NCBI GenBank assembly: GCA_964496705.1
Contig: CAZCBJ010000080.1
Coordinates: 1-15,804 of the forward strand
From: CAZCBJ01 sp964496705
GTDB taxonomy: Bacteria; Chloroflexota; Anaerolineae; Anaerolineales; Anaerolineaceae
DNA: 15,804 nucleotides
Direction of reading: 5' to 3'
Shown here: piece by piece, positions 1 to 6,854 of the stretch
How the letters are laid out: the number at the start of each line of letters is the position of its first letter
How positions within the stretch are numbered: the stretch's first letter is position 1
Program-made: the position numbers and the translations under genes
Notes under the pieces: model-generated
What the model saw: the letters and a program-made list of their open reading frames with translations, nothing else
What the model was told of the DNA's origin: nothing
Databases searched by the model: none

Positions 1-2
1 AC

Positions 3-608
3 GGGCTGCCCTATGAAACGCTGAAACAACTTCTACCCACGCTGTTTGGGTTGGCATTCGCCGTGCTGCTGGTCGCGTTGGTCTGGCTGGCACTTCTATT
101 GATGAGGCGTAGAATCAACGCCTCGTCTGGCGCGCTGACCCTGGTTGCATTCTTCGTCCTCGGCGCCGCCCTTTCCCCCACTGTCCTGCTGGGTGGCGCC
201 AACCCTGCCCGGGACTGCGGTGGGGATGTGATTACCTCCTACGAATCCGCTGGTGCGGTTTTACGCCAGGTCATTCCACCAGACTCACAGATTGACTGGC
301 GCGGCGGCCTTTCGCCGGCGCCGCTCCTCTACTTGGATAACCCGCGCATCTATCCGCCCCAGCTCAACGTCGGCTATTCGCGTTATGTGGGCGGCATCAC
401 CGACAACCTGCTGCGCCGCGGCTTGTGGAATGAGGAGCTGGCCGACAAATGGCTGCATGAGACCGATTATCTTCTGGCTGAAAAAAAGGTGCTCAAGAAC
501 CTTGAATCCACTTTGAACGCCATCGGCTACCACCAGGTGGGCGTCACGCCGCCCATCATCACCTGCCGCGACAACTCGCCTATCTACATCCTCCAGAGGC
601 AGCGGTGA
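3..608 (+). CDS. C-terminal part of a polytopic membrane protein, probably a GT-C (GT39-like) glycosyltransferase (5' end outside window)
   Basis: The reading frame is open to the left edge, so this is the 3' end of a longer gene; a TTG at 51 is probably not its start. The visible part has two hydrophobic segments (about residues 11-35 and 45-63 of the fragment), then a soluble tail of about 140 residues, including YLDNPRIYPPQLN and ending near CRDNSPIYIL. Several membrane helices followed by a C-terminal extracytoplasmic domain is the layout of many GT-C glycosyltransferases, and the downstream genes are glycosyltransferases, so a GT39-like role is inferred. No catalytic motif is inside the window because the first extracytoplasmic loop would lie upstream. 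It could equally be an unassigned membrane protein. The stop is 46 bases before the preferred start of the next gene, so it is probably in the same operon. Confidence 0.55.
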   Translation, partial: GLPYETLKQLLPTLFGLAFAVLLVALVWLALLLMRRRINASSGALTLVAFFVLGAALSPTVLLGGANPARDCGGDVITSYESAGAVLRQVIPPDSQIDWRGGLSPAPLLYLDNPRIYPPQLNVGYSRYVGGITDNLLRRGLWNEELADKWLHETDYLLAEKKVLKNLESTLNAIGYHQVGVTPPIITCRDNSPIYILQRQR

Positions 609-643
609 ACTGCCCAGCGCAATGCTTATCAACCTGTCCGCTC

Positions 644-648
644 AGGAG
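644..648 (+). promoter_or_regulatory. Shine-Dalgarno sequence for GTG start at 655
   Basis: AGGAG lies 6 bases upstream of the in-frame GTG at 655. The alternative ATG at 622 has no comparable site and would add 11 residues ahead of the conserved GT2 beginning (RLSVVSPIYNEE). This site therefore decides the start. Confidence 0.65.
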
Positions 649-654
649 CAAATT

Positions 655-1617
655 GTGAGACTATCTGTTGTTTCTCCGATCTATAACGAAGAGCAGAACC
701 TGCCCCTGCTCTATGAGGCGGTGAAAACGGTCATCGACCCATTGAACATCACCTGGGAATTGATCCTGGTGGATGACGGCAGTAAAGACGGCAGTTTTAC
801 AGTGATGGAAAAGCTGGCAGCGCAGGACGCGCAGCATGTGCGCCTGATCGGCCTGCGCCGCAACTTCGGCCAGACTGCCGCCATCGCCGCCGGGATCGAC
901 CATGCCAGCGGCGAGGTGGTGGTGCTGATGGACGCCGATTTGCAGAACGATCCCGCCGACATCCCTGCCATGCTCGCCAAGATTGACGAGGGCTACGACG
1001 TGGTCAGCGGTTGGCGCAAGCGCCGCCAGGACGCCTTCATCACGCGCACGCTGCCTTCCAACCTGGCCAACGGCCTGATCTCATCCGTCACCGGCGTCCA
1101 CCTGCACGACTACGGCTGCACGCTCAAGGCCTACCGCCGCGAAGTGATCACCGGCTTTCGCCTGTATGGAGAAATGCACCGCTTCATCCCGGTGTATGCC
1201 AACTCGGTCGGCGCGCGCATCATTGAAATGCCTGTCAACCACCACCCGCGCCGTTTCGGCAAGGCGAAATACGGGCTGGAGCGCACGGTTAAGGTTATCC
1301 TCGACCTGTTCACGGTTAAATTCCTCAGCTCGTATGCCAACAAACCCATCTATCTGTTTGGCGGCGCGGGGATGATCCTGATCGGGCTGGCGCTGGTGAT
1401 GCTGCTCTACCTCTTCCTGCGCAAGCTGCTGACCAGCATCGGCGTATTGACTTCGCCCTTTTTCATGCTCAGCATCATGCTGGCGGTGATGGGCTTTCAA
1501 TCCATCTTGATGGGCCTGATCGCCGAGCTGCTGGCGCGCACTTATCATGAGTCGCAGGACAAGCCAACCTACACCGTGCGGAAGACGGTCAATTTTCATG
1601 GTGAAGATCAGGCCTGA
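655..1617 (+). CDS. GT2 glycosyltransferase, polyprenyl-phosphate sugar synthase type (DPM1/GtrB-like)
   Basis: Predicted 320-residue membrane-associated family 2 glycosyltransferase that would transfer a sugar from a nucleotide donor to a polyprenyl phosphate on the cytoplasmic face. The GT-A domain spans about residues 1-225: VVSPIYNEE near the start, nucleotide-binding VDDGSKDGS (39-47), metal-binding DAD (93-95) in LMDADLQNDP, and GWRKRRQD (119-126), typical of dolichol-phosphate mannose synthase and GtrB relatives. Two hydrophobic segments follow (about 233-256 and 268-293), as in GtrB-type enzymes. GTG at 655 is chosen because AGGAG precedes it and the protein then begins directly at the conserved strand; ATG at 622 is the alternative. 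The stop is 3 bases before the next ATG. In this operon it is the natural supplier of lipid-phosphate sugar for the GT-C-like proteins. The sugar cannot be read from sequence. Confidence 0.9.
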   Translation: MRLSVVSPIYNEEQNLPLLYEAVKTVIDPLNITWELILVDDGSKDGSFTVMEKLAAQDAQHVRLIGLRRNFGQTAAIAAGIDHASGEVVVLMDADLQNDPADIPAMLAKIDEGYDVVSGWRKRRQDAFITRTLPSNLANGLISSVTGVHLHDYGCTLKAYRREVITGFRLYGEMHRFIPVYANSVGARIIEMPVNHHPRRFGKAKYGLERTVKVILDLFTVKFLSSYANKPIYLFGGAGMILIGLALVMLLYLFLRKLLTSIGVLTSPFFMLSIMLAVMGFQSILMGLIAELLARTYHESQDKPTYTVRKTVNFHGEDQA

Positions 1618-1620
1618 GCC

Positions 1621-2745
1621 ATGCGTATTTTGACCCTGGTGCATGAATACCCACCGGTCGGCGGGGGAGGCGGCAAGGTTGCCCAGGATATCTGCCGCGG
1701 TCTGACCCGGCGTGGACATGCCCTCACGGTGCTGACCGCCCACTGGGGTGAGCTGCCAGTACAGGAAGATGACCAGGGCGTGCAGGTGCTGCGCCTGAAA
1801 TCCGGGCGACAACAGGCCTTCAAGGCCAGCCTCACCGCCATGTTGGGGTATGTGCTGGCGGCCGTCTGGCGCGGATCGCCCATCATCCGGCAGCTCAAGC
1901 CGGACGTGATTCACGTCCATTTCGCCGTGCCGGCCGGGGCTGCCGCCCTCGCCCTCTCGCGCCTGACGCGCACGCCTTACGTGCTCACCGCCCACCTGGG
2001 CGATGTTCCCGGGGGCGTCCCCGAAAAGACCGGCAGGTGGTTCAGCTGGCTGTTCCCATTCACCCCGCCCATCTGGAAAGACGCCGCGGCGGTGGCCGCG
2101 GTGAGCGAATACACCCGCCAGTTGGCTGAGGCGGCTTATCCTGTCCGGGTTCAGGTGATTCCCAACGGCGTGGATCTTGCAGCGCTTGACCCAGGCCAGA
2201 TCCAGGTCAACCGTCCGCCGCGCCTGGTCTTCGCCGGGCGCTTCGTCCCCCAGAAAAATCCCCTCCAGGTGGTGCGCACGCTGGCTCAGGTCAAAGATTT
2301 GCCCTGGGAGTGTATCATGCTGGGTGACGGCCCGTTGATGGTTGATGTGCGGCGCGAAGCCGCGGCGCACAACCTGCAGGAGCGCATCCTGCTGCCTGGC
2401 TGGGTCACGCCCGAGGAAGTGATCACACAATTCCGGCGCTCCGATATCCTCTTCATGCCTTCCCTGTCGGAAGGCATGCCGGTGGTCGGTGTGCAGGCGT
2501 TGGCGCTGGGGCTGGCTCTGCTGGTCACCCGCGTCGGGGGTTGGCTGGGGCTGGTGCAGCCGGGTGAAAACGGACTGTTGTTCAGCTTTGACCAGCCTGA
2601 AGAAGCGGCCGGATACCTGCGCAGCCTGCTGCTCGACTCACAAAAATTGCTGGCAGCCCGTCTCGCCAGCCGAATACATGCCGCCCGCTTTGACTTGGAT
2701 CAAATCGTTGCTGCGTACGAACAAATACTCTCCGCGAGTCGTTGA
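1621..2745 (+). CDS. GT4 glycosyltransferase (GT-B fold)
   Basis: A 374-residue retaining glycosyltransferase of family 4, expected to be cytoplasmic or peripheral to the membrane. The N-terminal Rossmann domain starts MRILTLVHEYPPVGGGGG, the typical glycine-rich acceptor-side loop. VIPNGVD (179-185) marks the domain junction, FAGRFVPQKNP (204-214) and GDGP (235-238) belong to the donor domain, and SEGMPVVGVQALALG (283-297) is the signature loop. In most GT4 enzymes this loop is E-x7-E; here the first Glu (E284) is kept and the second position is Gln (Q292), so donor ribose binding may differ. ATG at 1621 is 3 bases after the GT2 stop and the HprK-like gene begins 4 bases after this stop, so it sits within the glycan operon. 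Donor and acceptor are unknown. Confidence 0.92.
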   Translation: MRILTLVHEYPPVGGGGGKVAQDICRGLTRRGHALTVLTAHWGELPVQEDDQGVQVLRLKSGRQQAFKASLTAMLGYVLAAVWRGSPIIRQLKPDVIHVHFAVPAGAAALALSRLTRTPYVLTAHLGDVPGGVPEKTGRWFSWLFPFTPPIWKDAAAVAAVSEYTRQLAEAAYPVRVQVIPNGVDLAALDPGQIQVNRPPRLVFAGRFVPQKNPLQVVRTLAQVKDLPWECIMLGDGPLMVDVRREAAAHNLQERILLPGWVTPEEVITQFRRSDILFMPSLSEGMPVVGVQALALGLALLVTRVGGWLGLVQPGENGLLFSFDQPEEAAGYLRSLLLDSQKLLAARLASRIHAARFDLDQIVAAYEQILSASR

Positions 2746-2749
2746 TTCC

Positions 2750-3808
2750 ATGCCCTCCTCCCAACCCCAGACACTCACTTTCAACTTTCACAATCTCGTT
2801 GGCGTGCGGGTGGAGAGCGATGACCCATTCACGGTTGATTTCTTCCGCAGCGAATATCTGCTGCACCAGGTGGAAAACATCAGCGCTGACCTTCCGCTGG
2901 TTGAGCTGCATATCTCACGCGGCTCGGGAGCAGTCATCCCGGATTATTCCAGCTATGCGCATAAAATCCTCGCACGCTGGGTCTACCATATCGAGATCAA
3001 CCACCATAAAATCGTCATTCACGCCCGCGGAAACCGCTTCGCAGTTCCAATGATCCACCACATGTTGGTTCATCCCAGCCTGCGCTACCTGACCAGTTTT
3101 CAGTCGGCGGTATTGCTGCACGCCGCCGCTGTCACCCATGCCGGGCGCAGCCTGCTCCTCGTCGGACGCGGCGGCGCCGGTAAAACCACCACCGCCTCCA
3201 TGCTCCTGATGCGCGGCGGGCAGGATTGGGGGCTGCACGCGGATGATTACGTGTTCGTCAACACCGCCGGTGAGAGCCTGGCTTACCTGACCCGCGCCCA
3301 CCTGTACCGCTCACTGACCGCAGTTCTGCCCCAACTGCGCAACAGACTGACCCGGACCGAGCGTTTAGCGATGGAAATACTGGGTAGAATTCGCCAGTGG
3401 AGCCGGGAACGGCTTAAATGGCCGGTGAGGGTGCCGTTGACGCGCTTATGGCTTCACCACCCCATCACCATGCGCGCGCAATCCGCAGGTTTGCTCTTGC
3501 TGAACTCAGCGAACGTTGCAAACACGGAGCTGAAACCACTGGACGCTAACGCCCATCTGGTGGACGAATTGGTCGAGAACAATTTTCACGAAGCCCGTCA
3601 TTTTCTCCACCTCATCCGCGCTGAAAGAACTGAATCCGAGTGGCACATCTTGCAGTCTGACTGGCAGGCGCGCGAACGGTCGCTGCTGGCCGATTGCCTT
3701 GATCGGATTCCAGCTTACGAACTGACCATCCCGCAATATCACCGCCCCGGTTCGCAGGATCTGTTCGCCATGCTTGCCCCGCTGATGGAGGTAAAGCATG
3801 TCTCCTGA
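2750..3808 (+). CDS. HPr kinase-like P-loop protein of a glycan operon
   Basis: A 352-residue soluble protein. The centre resembles the HprK/PEP-carboxykinase-like P-loop fold: LLHAAAVTHAGRSLLLVGRGG precedes a Walker A motif GRGGAGKTT (139-147), followed by HADDYVFV (164-170), where the Asp pair would be the metal or catalytic position. The N-terminal ~120 residues and the C-terminal half are not recognisable to me. True HPr kinases carry an N-terminal domain and a signature near the C-terminus that I do not see, and no HPr gene is present. Relatives of this type occur in polysaccharide and peptide-modification loci, usually unassigned. ATG at 2750 is preferred because it follows the GT4 stop by 4 bases; the frame remains open upstream inside the GT4 gene, which is a shadow. 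The 3' end overlaps the next gene by 11 bases, suggesting translational coupling. Substrate unknown. Confidence 0.75.
   Translation: MPSSQPQTLTFNFHNLVGVRVESDDPFTVDFFRSEYLLHQVENISADLPLVELHISRGSGAVIPDYSSYAHKILARWVYHIEINHHKIVIHARGNRFAVPMIHHMLVHPSLRYLTSFQSAVLLHAAAVTHAGRSLLLVGRGGAGKTTTASMLLMRGGQDWGLHADDYVFVNTAGESLAYLTRAHLYRSLTAVLPQLRNRLTRTERLAMEILGRIRQWSRERLKWPVRVPLTRLWLHHPITMRAQSAGLLLLNSANVANTELKPLDANAHLVDELVENNFHEARHFLHLIRAERTESEWHILQSDWQARERSLLADCLDRIPAYELTIPQYHRPGSQDLFAMLAPLMEVKHVS
3787..3791 (+). promoter_or_regulatory. Shine-Dalgarno sequence for the first UPF0104 gene
   Basis: GGAGG, 6 bases before the ATG at 3798 and inside the end of the HprK-like gene. It is one of the few strong ribosome-binding sites in the operon and fixes the start despite the 11-base overlap. 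Confidence 0.6.
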
Positions 3809-4727
3809 GCGCAGCCCTGCTTCGCTCAGGCGCTGGCTGCGCTGGGCTGGCACGCTGGCGACCTCCGTTTTGTTCATCTGGCTGCTGGCGCGCCAGGATT
3901 GGGCGGCCACCTGGCAAAATCTGTCCCAACTGCCTTACTGGATCATCCCCCTCGCCCTCAGCCTGTATTATGCCGGCATGCTGGCCAACGCGCTGCGCTG
4001 GCATATCTTGTTGTCTGTGCAGCGGGTACCAATTTCCTTTTCCGAAACCGCAAAAATTGTGTTCGCCGGCGCCTTCGTTTCCAATTTTCTGCCCTCCACC
4101 ATCGGCGGGGACGCGCTGCGCATCATCCGTATCCAGCGCTGCACGCCAGACTCGCCGGTGGGGCTGGCGTCGATCATCGTTGACCGCCTGCTCAATGTGC
4201 TTGCCATGCTGGCGACCTTTCCCATGAGCTGGATCACCTTTGGCGCCGGGCTGGTCAAAATCCTCACCCCGGGGACAACCAACTCTGGACTGCTGACGAT
4301 TCCCTTGATGGCGGTTCTGTCCAGCGTTAAGAACGGCCTGGACAGGCTGCTCGACCAGCTTCGGGATGCCGTGAAACTCTGGCAGCGGAGCCCCGGATAC
4401 CTTGCGCTTGCCTTTGGGGTTTCCTGGTTGTCCATTTTTGTCATATTTGTGGGCGTGTGGCTGGTCGCCAACGGCCTGGGCATTCGTGTGGCGCTTTACC
4501 AGGTTATGGGAGTCAACGTGCTGACCTATCTGATGACCCTGCTGCCGGTATCGGTCAACGGGTATGGACTGCGCGAAGTGTTGGTGACCACGCTGTATAT
4601 GCAGTTGGGCGCATCGCTGGAGCAGGCTGCCACGCTGGCCATCACGACCCGTTTTTTCATGCTGCTTGAAACCCTGCCGGGCGTCCTGTGGCTGGGTGAA
4701 ACCTTTGCGCCGGAGGCGAAGGCTTGA
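3798..4727 (+). CDS. UPF0104 / LPG-synthase-TM-like membrane protein, copy 1
   Basis: A 309-residue polytopic membrane protein of the lysylphosphatidylglycerol-synthase transmembrane-region family (UPF0104, also the membrane half of archaeal AglD). Family hallmarks visible are NALRWHILL after the second helix, then FAGAFVSNFLPSTIGGDALRI, a VDRLLN segment, and near the C-terminus LLPVSVNGYGLREV with a final helix ending GVLWLGET. There is no soluble aminoacyl-transferase domain, so it is not a full MprF. Members linked to glycan operons are suspected of handling or flipping lipid-linked intermediates, but this is not proven. It has a clear paralogue two genes downstream (5943-6854). It overlaps the HprK-like gene by 11 bases, and its stop overlaps the TTG start of the pyruvyl transferase gene by 4 bases. 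Confidence 0.88.
   Translation: MSPERSPASLRRWLRWAGTLATSVLFIWLLARQDWAATWQNLSQLPYWIIPLALSLYYAGMLANALRWHILLSVQRVPISFSETAKIVFAGAFVSNFLPSTIGGDALRIIRIQRCTPDSPVGLASIIVDRLLNVLAMLATFPMSWITFGAGLVKILTPGTTNSGLLTIPLMAVLSSVKNGLDRLLDQLRDAVKLWQRSPGYLALAFGVSWLSIFVIFVGVWLVANGLGIRVALYQVMGVNVLTYLMTLLPVSVNGYGLREVLVTTLYMQLGASLEQAATLAITTRFFMLLETLPGVLWLGETFAPEAKA
4712..4716 (+). promoter_or_regulatory. Shine-Dalgarno sequence for TTG start at 4724
   Basis: GGAGG lies 7 bases upstream of TTG 4724-4726, which overlaps the preceding TGA as TTGA. Spacing and strength support the unusual TTG initiation and stop-start coupling. Confidence 0.65.
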
Positions 4728-5950
4728 ACCCGCGCCTCGCCCTCCCGCGCGTCATCCTGGGCAACCGCGGCGACATTGCCAGCCGCTGGGGGGTGCTGCT
4801 CGCTTTGCGCCAACTGGGCATTCAGGATATCTCCATCTTCTGCCGCGCCCCCGAAGACATGCCCGAGTTCTGCCCAATCCAGCTTCGATACGGGCGGATG
4901 CGCAATTTATTGCCCGATCGGGAAGGTCTCCGCGCGCTGCGACACAGCGACCTAATCCTTTGGGCAGTCGGGCTGGATTTCCAGGACGATTCCAGCCTGG
5001 CCAAATTGATGTACCTGAGTTTGATGTTCTACCGCTTCCGCCAGTTGGGCAAGCCTATCTGCATCCTGTTCCAGGGCGCCGGTCCGCTGACCACACGACT
5101 GGGCCGCTTTGCCGCCGCCCTGGCATTGAGGCAGGTGGACCATTTCATCGCCCGCGACCCCGCCACGCTGAAGCTGGTCAACGGTCTTGCCGGCCCGCGA
5201 ACCAAGACTGCGCTGGGTTACGATGCCATCTTTCTGCCCGGTTTCGAGCAGGAAATCCAACATCTTTCCGCCCCGGCATGGTACGATGCGCTGTGGCAGT
5301 CCGGACGCCCGGTCATCGGCATCAACCTGCGCCAGTGGTTTCATTTCACCTCCAGCCTGCTGCCCTACGAGTTATCGCGGCAAAATTACCTCAAACGCTC
5401 GCAAGCGCGCATGCAGGAGTTAATGGCCGGAATGACCGCCTGCATGCAGACCCTGCGCCAGCGCTATGACGCGCGTCTGCTGCTACTCTCCGCCTATCAG
5501 CCCGGTGTGGTGCCCTGGGAGGACGACCTGCCCTGGCTGGAGCAGCTCAAAGCCGCCTTCGTTGGTGATGCCCAGGTGCAGTTGATCAGCCAGCCCTTGA
5601 GCATGCTGCTGTATTATCACCTGATGTCGCGCCTGGACCTGATGATCGCCATGCGCCTGCATTCTTCTCTGATCGCGCTGCGGTTCGGCGTGCCGGCGGT
5701 GAACCTGAGTTACACCCTCAAAGGGCGGGACATTTACCAATATCTGGGCCTGTCTGATAATGTGCTGGATTTGCCCGCGCTGTTGGCCAGCCCGCGGAGC
5801 GTCCTGGCGCCGGTGGAGCGCATCCTGGCAAATCCCCAAGCCGAACGCGCGCGCACCCGGCAGTTCATTGACCAGGCCGTCCGGCAGAACATGACCATCT
5901 TGCAAGACCTGCTGAATAGCAGTTTTAAGTTAGAATCGAAGCATGCCTGA
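4724..5950 (+). CDS. Polysaccharide pyruvyl transferase family protein (CsaB-like)
   Basis: A 408-residue cytoplasmic protein of the polysaccharide pyruvyl transferase family, whose characterised members add a ketal-linked pyruvate from phosphoenolpyruvate to a sugar of a cell-wall polymer or exopolysaccharide. Visible signatures are VILGNRGDIASRWGVLLAL (10-28, the family's GN..GD entry loop), FQGAGPLTTRLGR (116-128), FIARDPATLKLV (141-152), VIGINLR (197-203) and the C-terminal AMRLHSSLIALRFGVPAVNLSY.LKG (309-334), the most typical part of the family. Start is TTG at 4724, supported by GGAGG and a 4-base overlap with the preceding stop. The end overlaps the next ATG by 8 bases. Its position between two paralogous membrane proteins suggests all three act on the same glycan. 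Some family members are not pyruvyl transferases, so the reaction is inferred. Confidence 0.85.
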   Translation: MNPRLALPRVILGNRGDIASRWGVLLALRQLGIQDISIFCRAPEDMPEFCPIQLRYGRMRNLLPDREGLRALRHSDLILWAVGLDFQDDSSLAKLMYLSLMFYRFRQLGKPICILFQGAGPLTTRLGRFAAALALRQVDHFIARDPATLKLVNGLAGPRTKTALGYDAIFLPGFEQEIQHLSAPAWYDALWQSGRPVIGINLRQWFHFTSSLLPYELSRQNYLKRSQARMQELMAGMTACMQTLRQRYDARLLLLSAYQPGVVPWEDDLPWLEQLKAAFVGDAQVQLISQPLSMLLYYHLMSRLDLMIAMRLHSSLIALRFGVPAVNLSYTLKGRDIYQYLGLSDNVLDLPALLASPRSVLAPVERILANPQAERARTRQFIDQAVRQNMTILQDLLNSSFKLESKHA

Positions 5951-6854
5951 AGCTAAATTGCGTTCCTGGCGGCGCTGGCTGCAACTGGCCGGCACGCTGG
6001 CATCCACGGGCCTTTTCGTCTGGCTGTTGGCGCGCCAAGACTGGCAGCACACCTGGCAGAATCTATCTCGTTTGCCATTGTGGATCTGGCCTGCCTGCCT
6101 GCTGCTGGTCGTCAGCGGTATGTGTTTCAACGCCCTGCGCTGGTATGTTCTGCTGCGCGCCCAGAATGTGCATCTCACCTACGGGCAGACGCTGCGCATG
6201 GTCTTTGCCGGCGCGTTTGCCTCCAATTTTCTTCCCTCCACCATCGGTGGAGATGCGGTGCGCGTCTGGGGGCTGCTGCGTTTCACCTCGGACAAAGCCC
6301 TCAGCCTGGCCTCCGTCGTCGTCGACCGCGCCATGAACGTGGCCGCCATGCTGACCATCTTGCCGTTTGCTCTTTTCACCTTCGGGTCGCCGTGGAAGGT
6401 TCTGCCGCAGAGCGGTTGGATGGCTCCCGCCGCGGCGGCTACGTCTTGGAAAATTTCCGGCTTGTTTCAGAAAATCAAGGCAAAATTCGTGGAGGTTTTC
6501 GGCGCCTGGCTGCGCCAGCCAGCCGTTTTACTCCGCGCCTTCATCATCTCCTGGCTTTCGGTGCTGGTAATTTACGTCGCTGTCTGGCTGCAGGCGGTCG
6601 GCTTGGGCATCTCGGTCAGATTGTGGCAGGTGATGGGCGTCTCAGCGACCACATACCTGGTCATGCTGCTGCCCATCTCGGTCAACGGTTATGGGCTGCG
6701 CGAGGTGCTGATGACCACACTGTATATGCAGTTGGGCGCCACACTCGAGCAGGCTGCCACTCTGGCACTCACCAGCCGCTTTTTCATGCTATTTGAAACC
6801 CTGGCGGGCGCCCTGTGGCTGGGCGAAACCCTCGCCGGAAGGGAACGGGCATGA
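5943..6854 (+). CDS. UPF0104 / LPG-synthase-TM-like membrane protein, copy 2
   Basis: A 303-residue polytopic membrane protein clearly homologous along its whole length to the gene at 3798-4727. Shared blocks include LARQDW..TWQNLS.LP near the N-terminus, NALRW, VFAGAF.SNFLPSTIGGDA.R, SVNGYGLREVL.TTLYMQLGA.LEQAATLA and the final GALWLGET. The middle (about residues 145-190) is the most different and contains an Ala-rich and Lys-rich stretch. As for copy 1 there is no soluble synthase domain; a role in lipid-linked glycan handling is inferred from family and context. ATG at 5943 overlaps the pyruvyl transferase gene by 8 bases with only a weak ribosome-binding site, so translation probably depends on the upstream gene. 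Its stop overlaps the next start in an ATGA junction. Confidence 0.88.
   Translation: MPEAKLRSWRRWLQLAGTLASTGLFVWLLARQDWQHTWQNLSRLPLWIWPACLLLVVSGMCFNALRWYVLLRAQNVHLTYGQTLRMVFAGAFASNFLPSTIGGDAVRVWGLLRFTSDKALSLASVVVDRAMNVAAMLTILPFALFTFGSPWKVLPQSGWMAPAAAATSWKISGLFQKIKAKFVEVFGAWLRQPAVLLRAFIISWLSVLVIYVAVWLQAVGLGISVRLWQVMGVSATTYLVMLLPISVNGYGLREVLMTTLYMQLGATLEQAATLALTSRFFMLFETLAGALWLGETLAGRERA

Noticed and set aside
1081..2430. Long minus-strand open frame (449 codons) opposite the GT2 and GT4 genes
   Set aside because: It lies antisense to two genes with clear motifs, its translation is rich in His, Gln, Arg and Gly with no recognisable domain, and such frames are expected in GC-rich coding DNA.
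2489..2749. Upstream extension of the HprK-like frame into the GT4 gene
   Set aside because: Trp/Cys-rich shadow of GT4 coding; ATG at 2750 directly after the GT4 stop is the natural start.
4666..5469. Plus-strand open frame overlapping the pyruvyl transferase gene
   Set aside because: Pro/Arg-rich out-of-frame translation; the other frame has strong family motifs and a supported start.
4593..6739. A 20-base near-identical stretch at 4593-4612 and 6720-6739 as a possible direct repeat or recombination site
   Set aside because: It falls at matching positions in the two UPF0104 paralogues and is explained by their homology.
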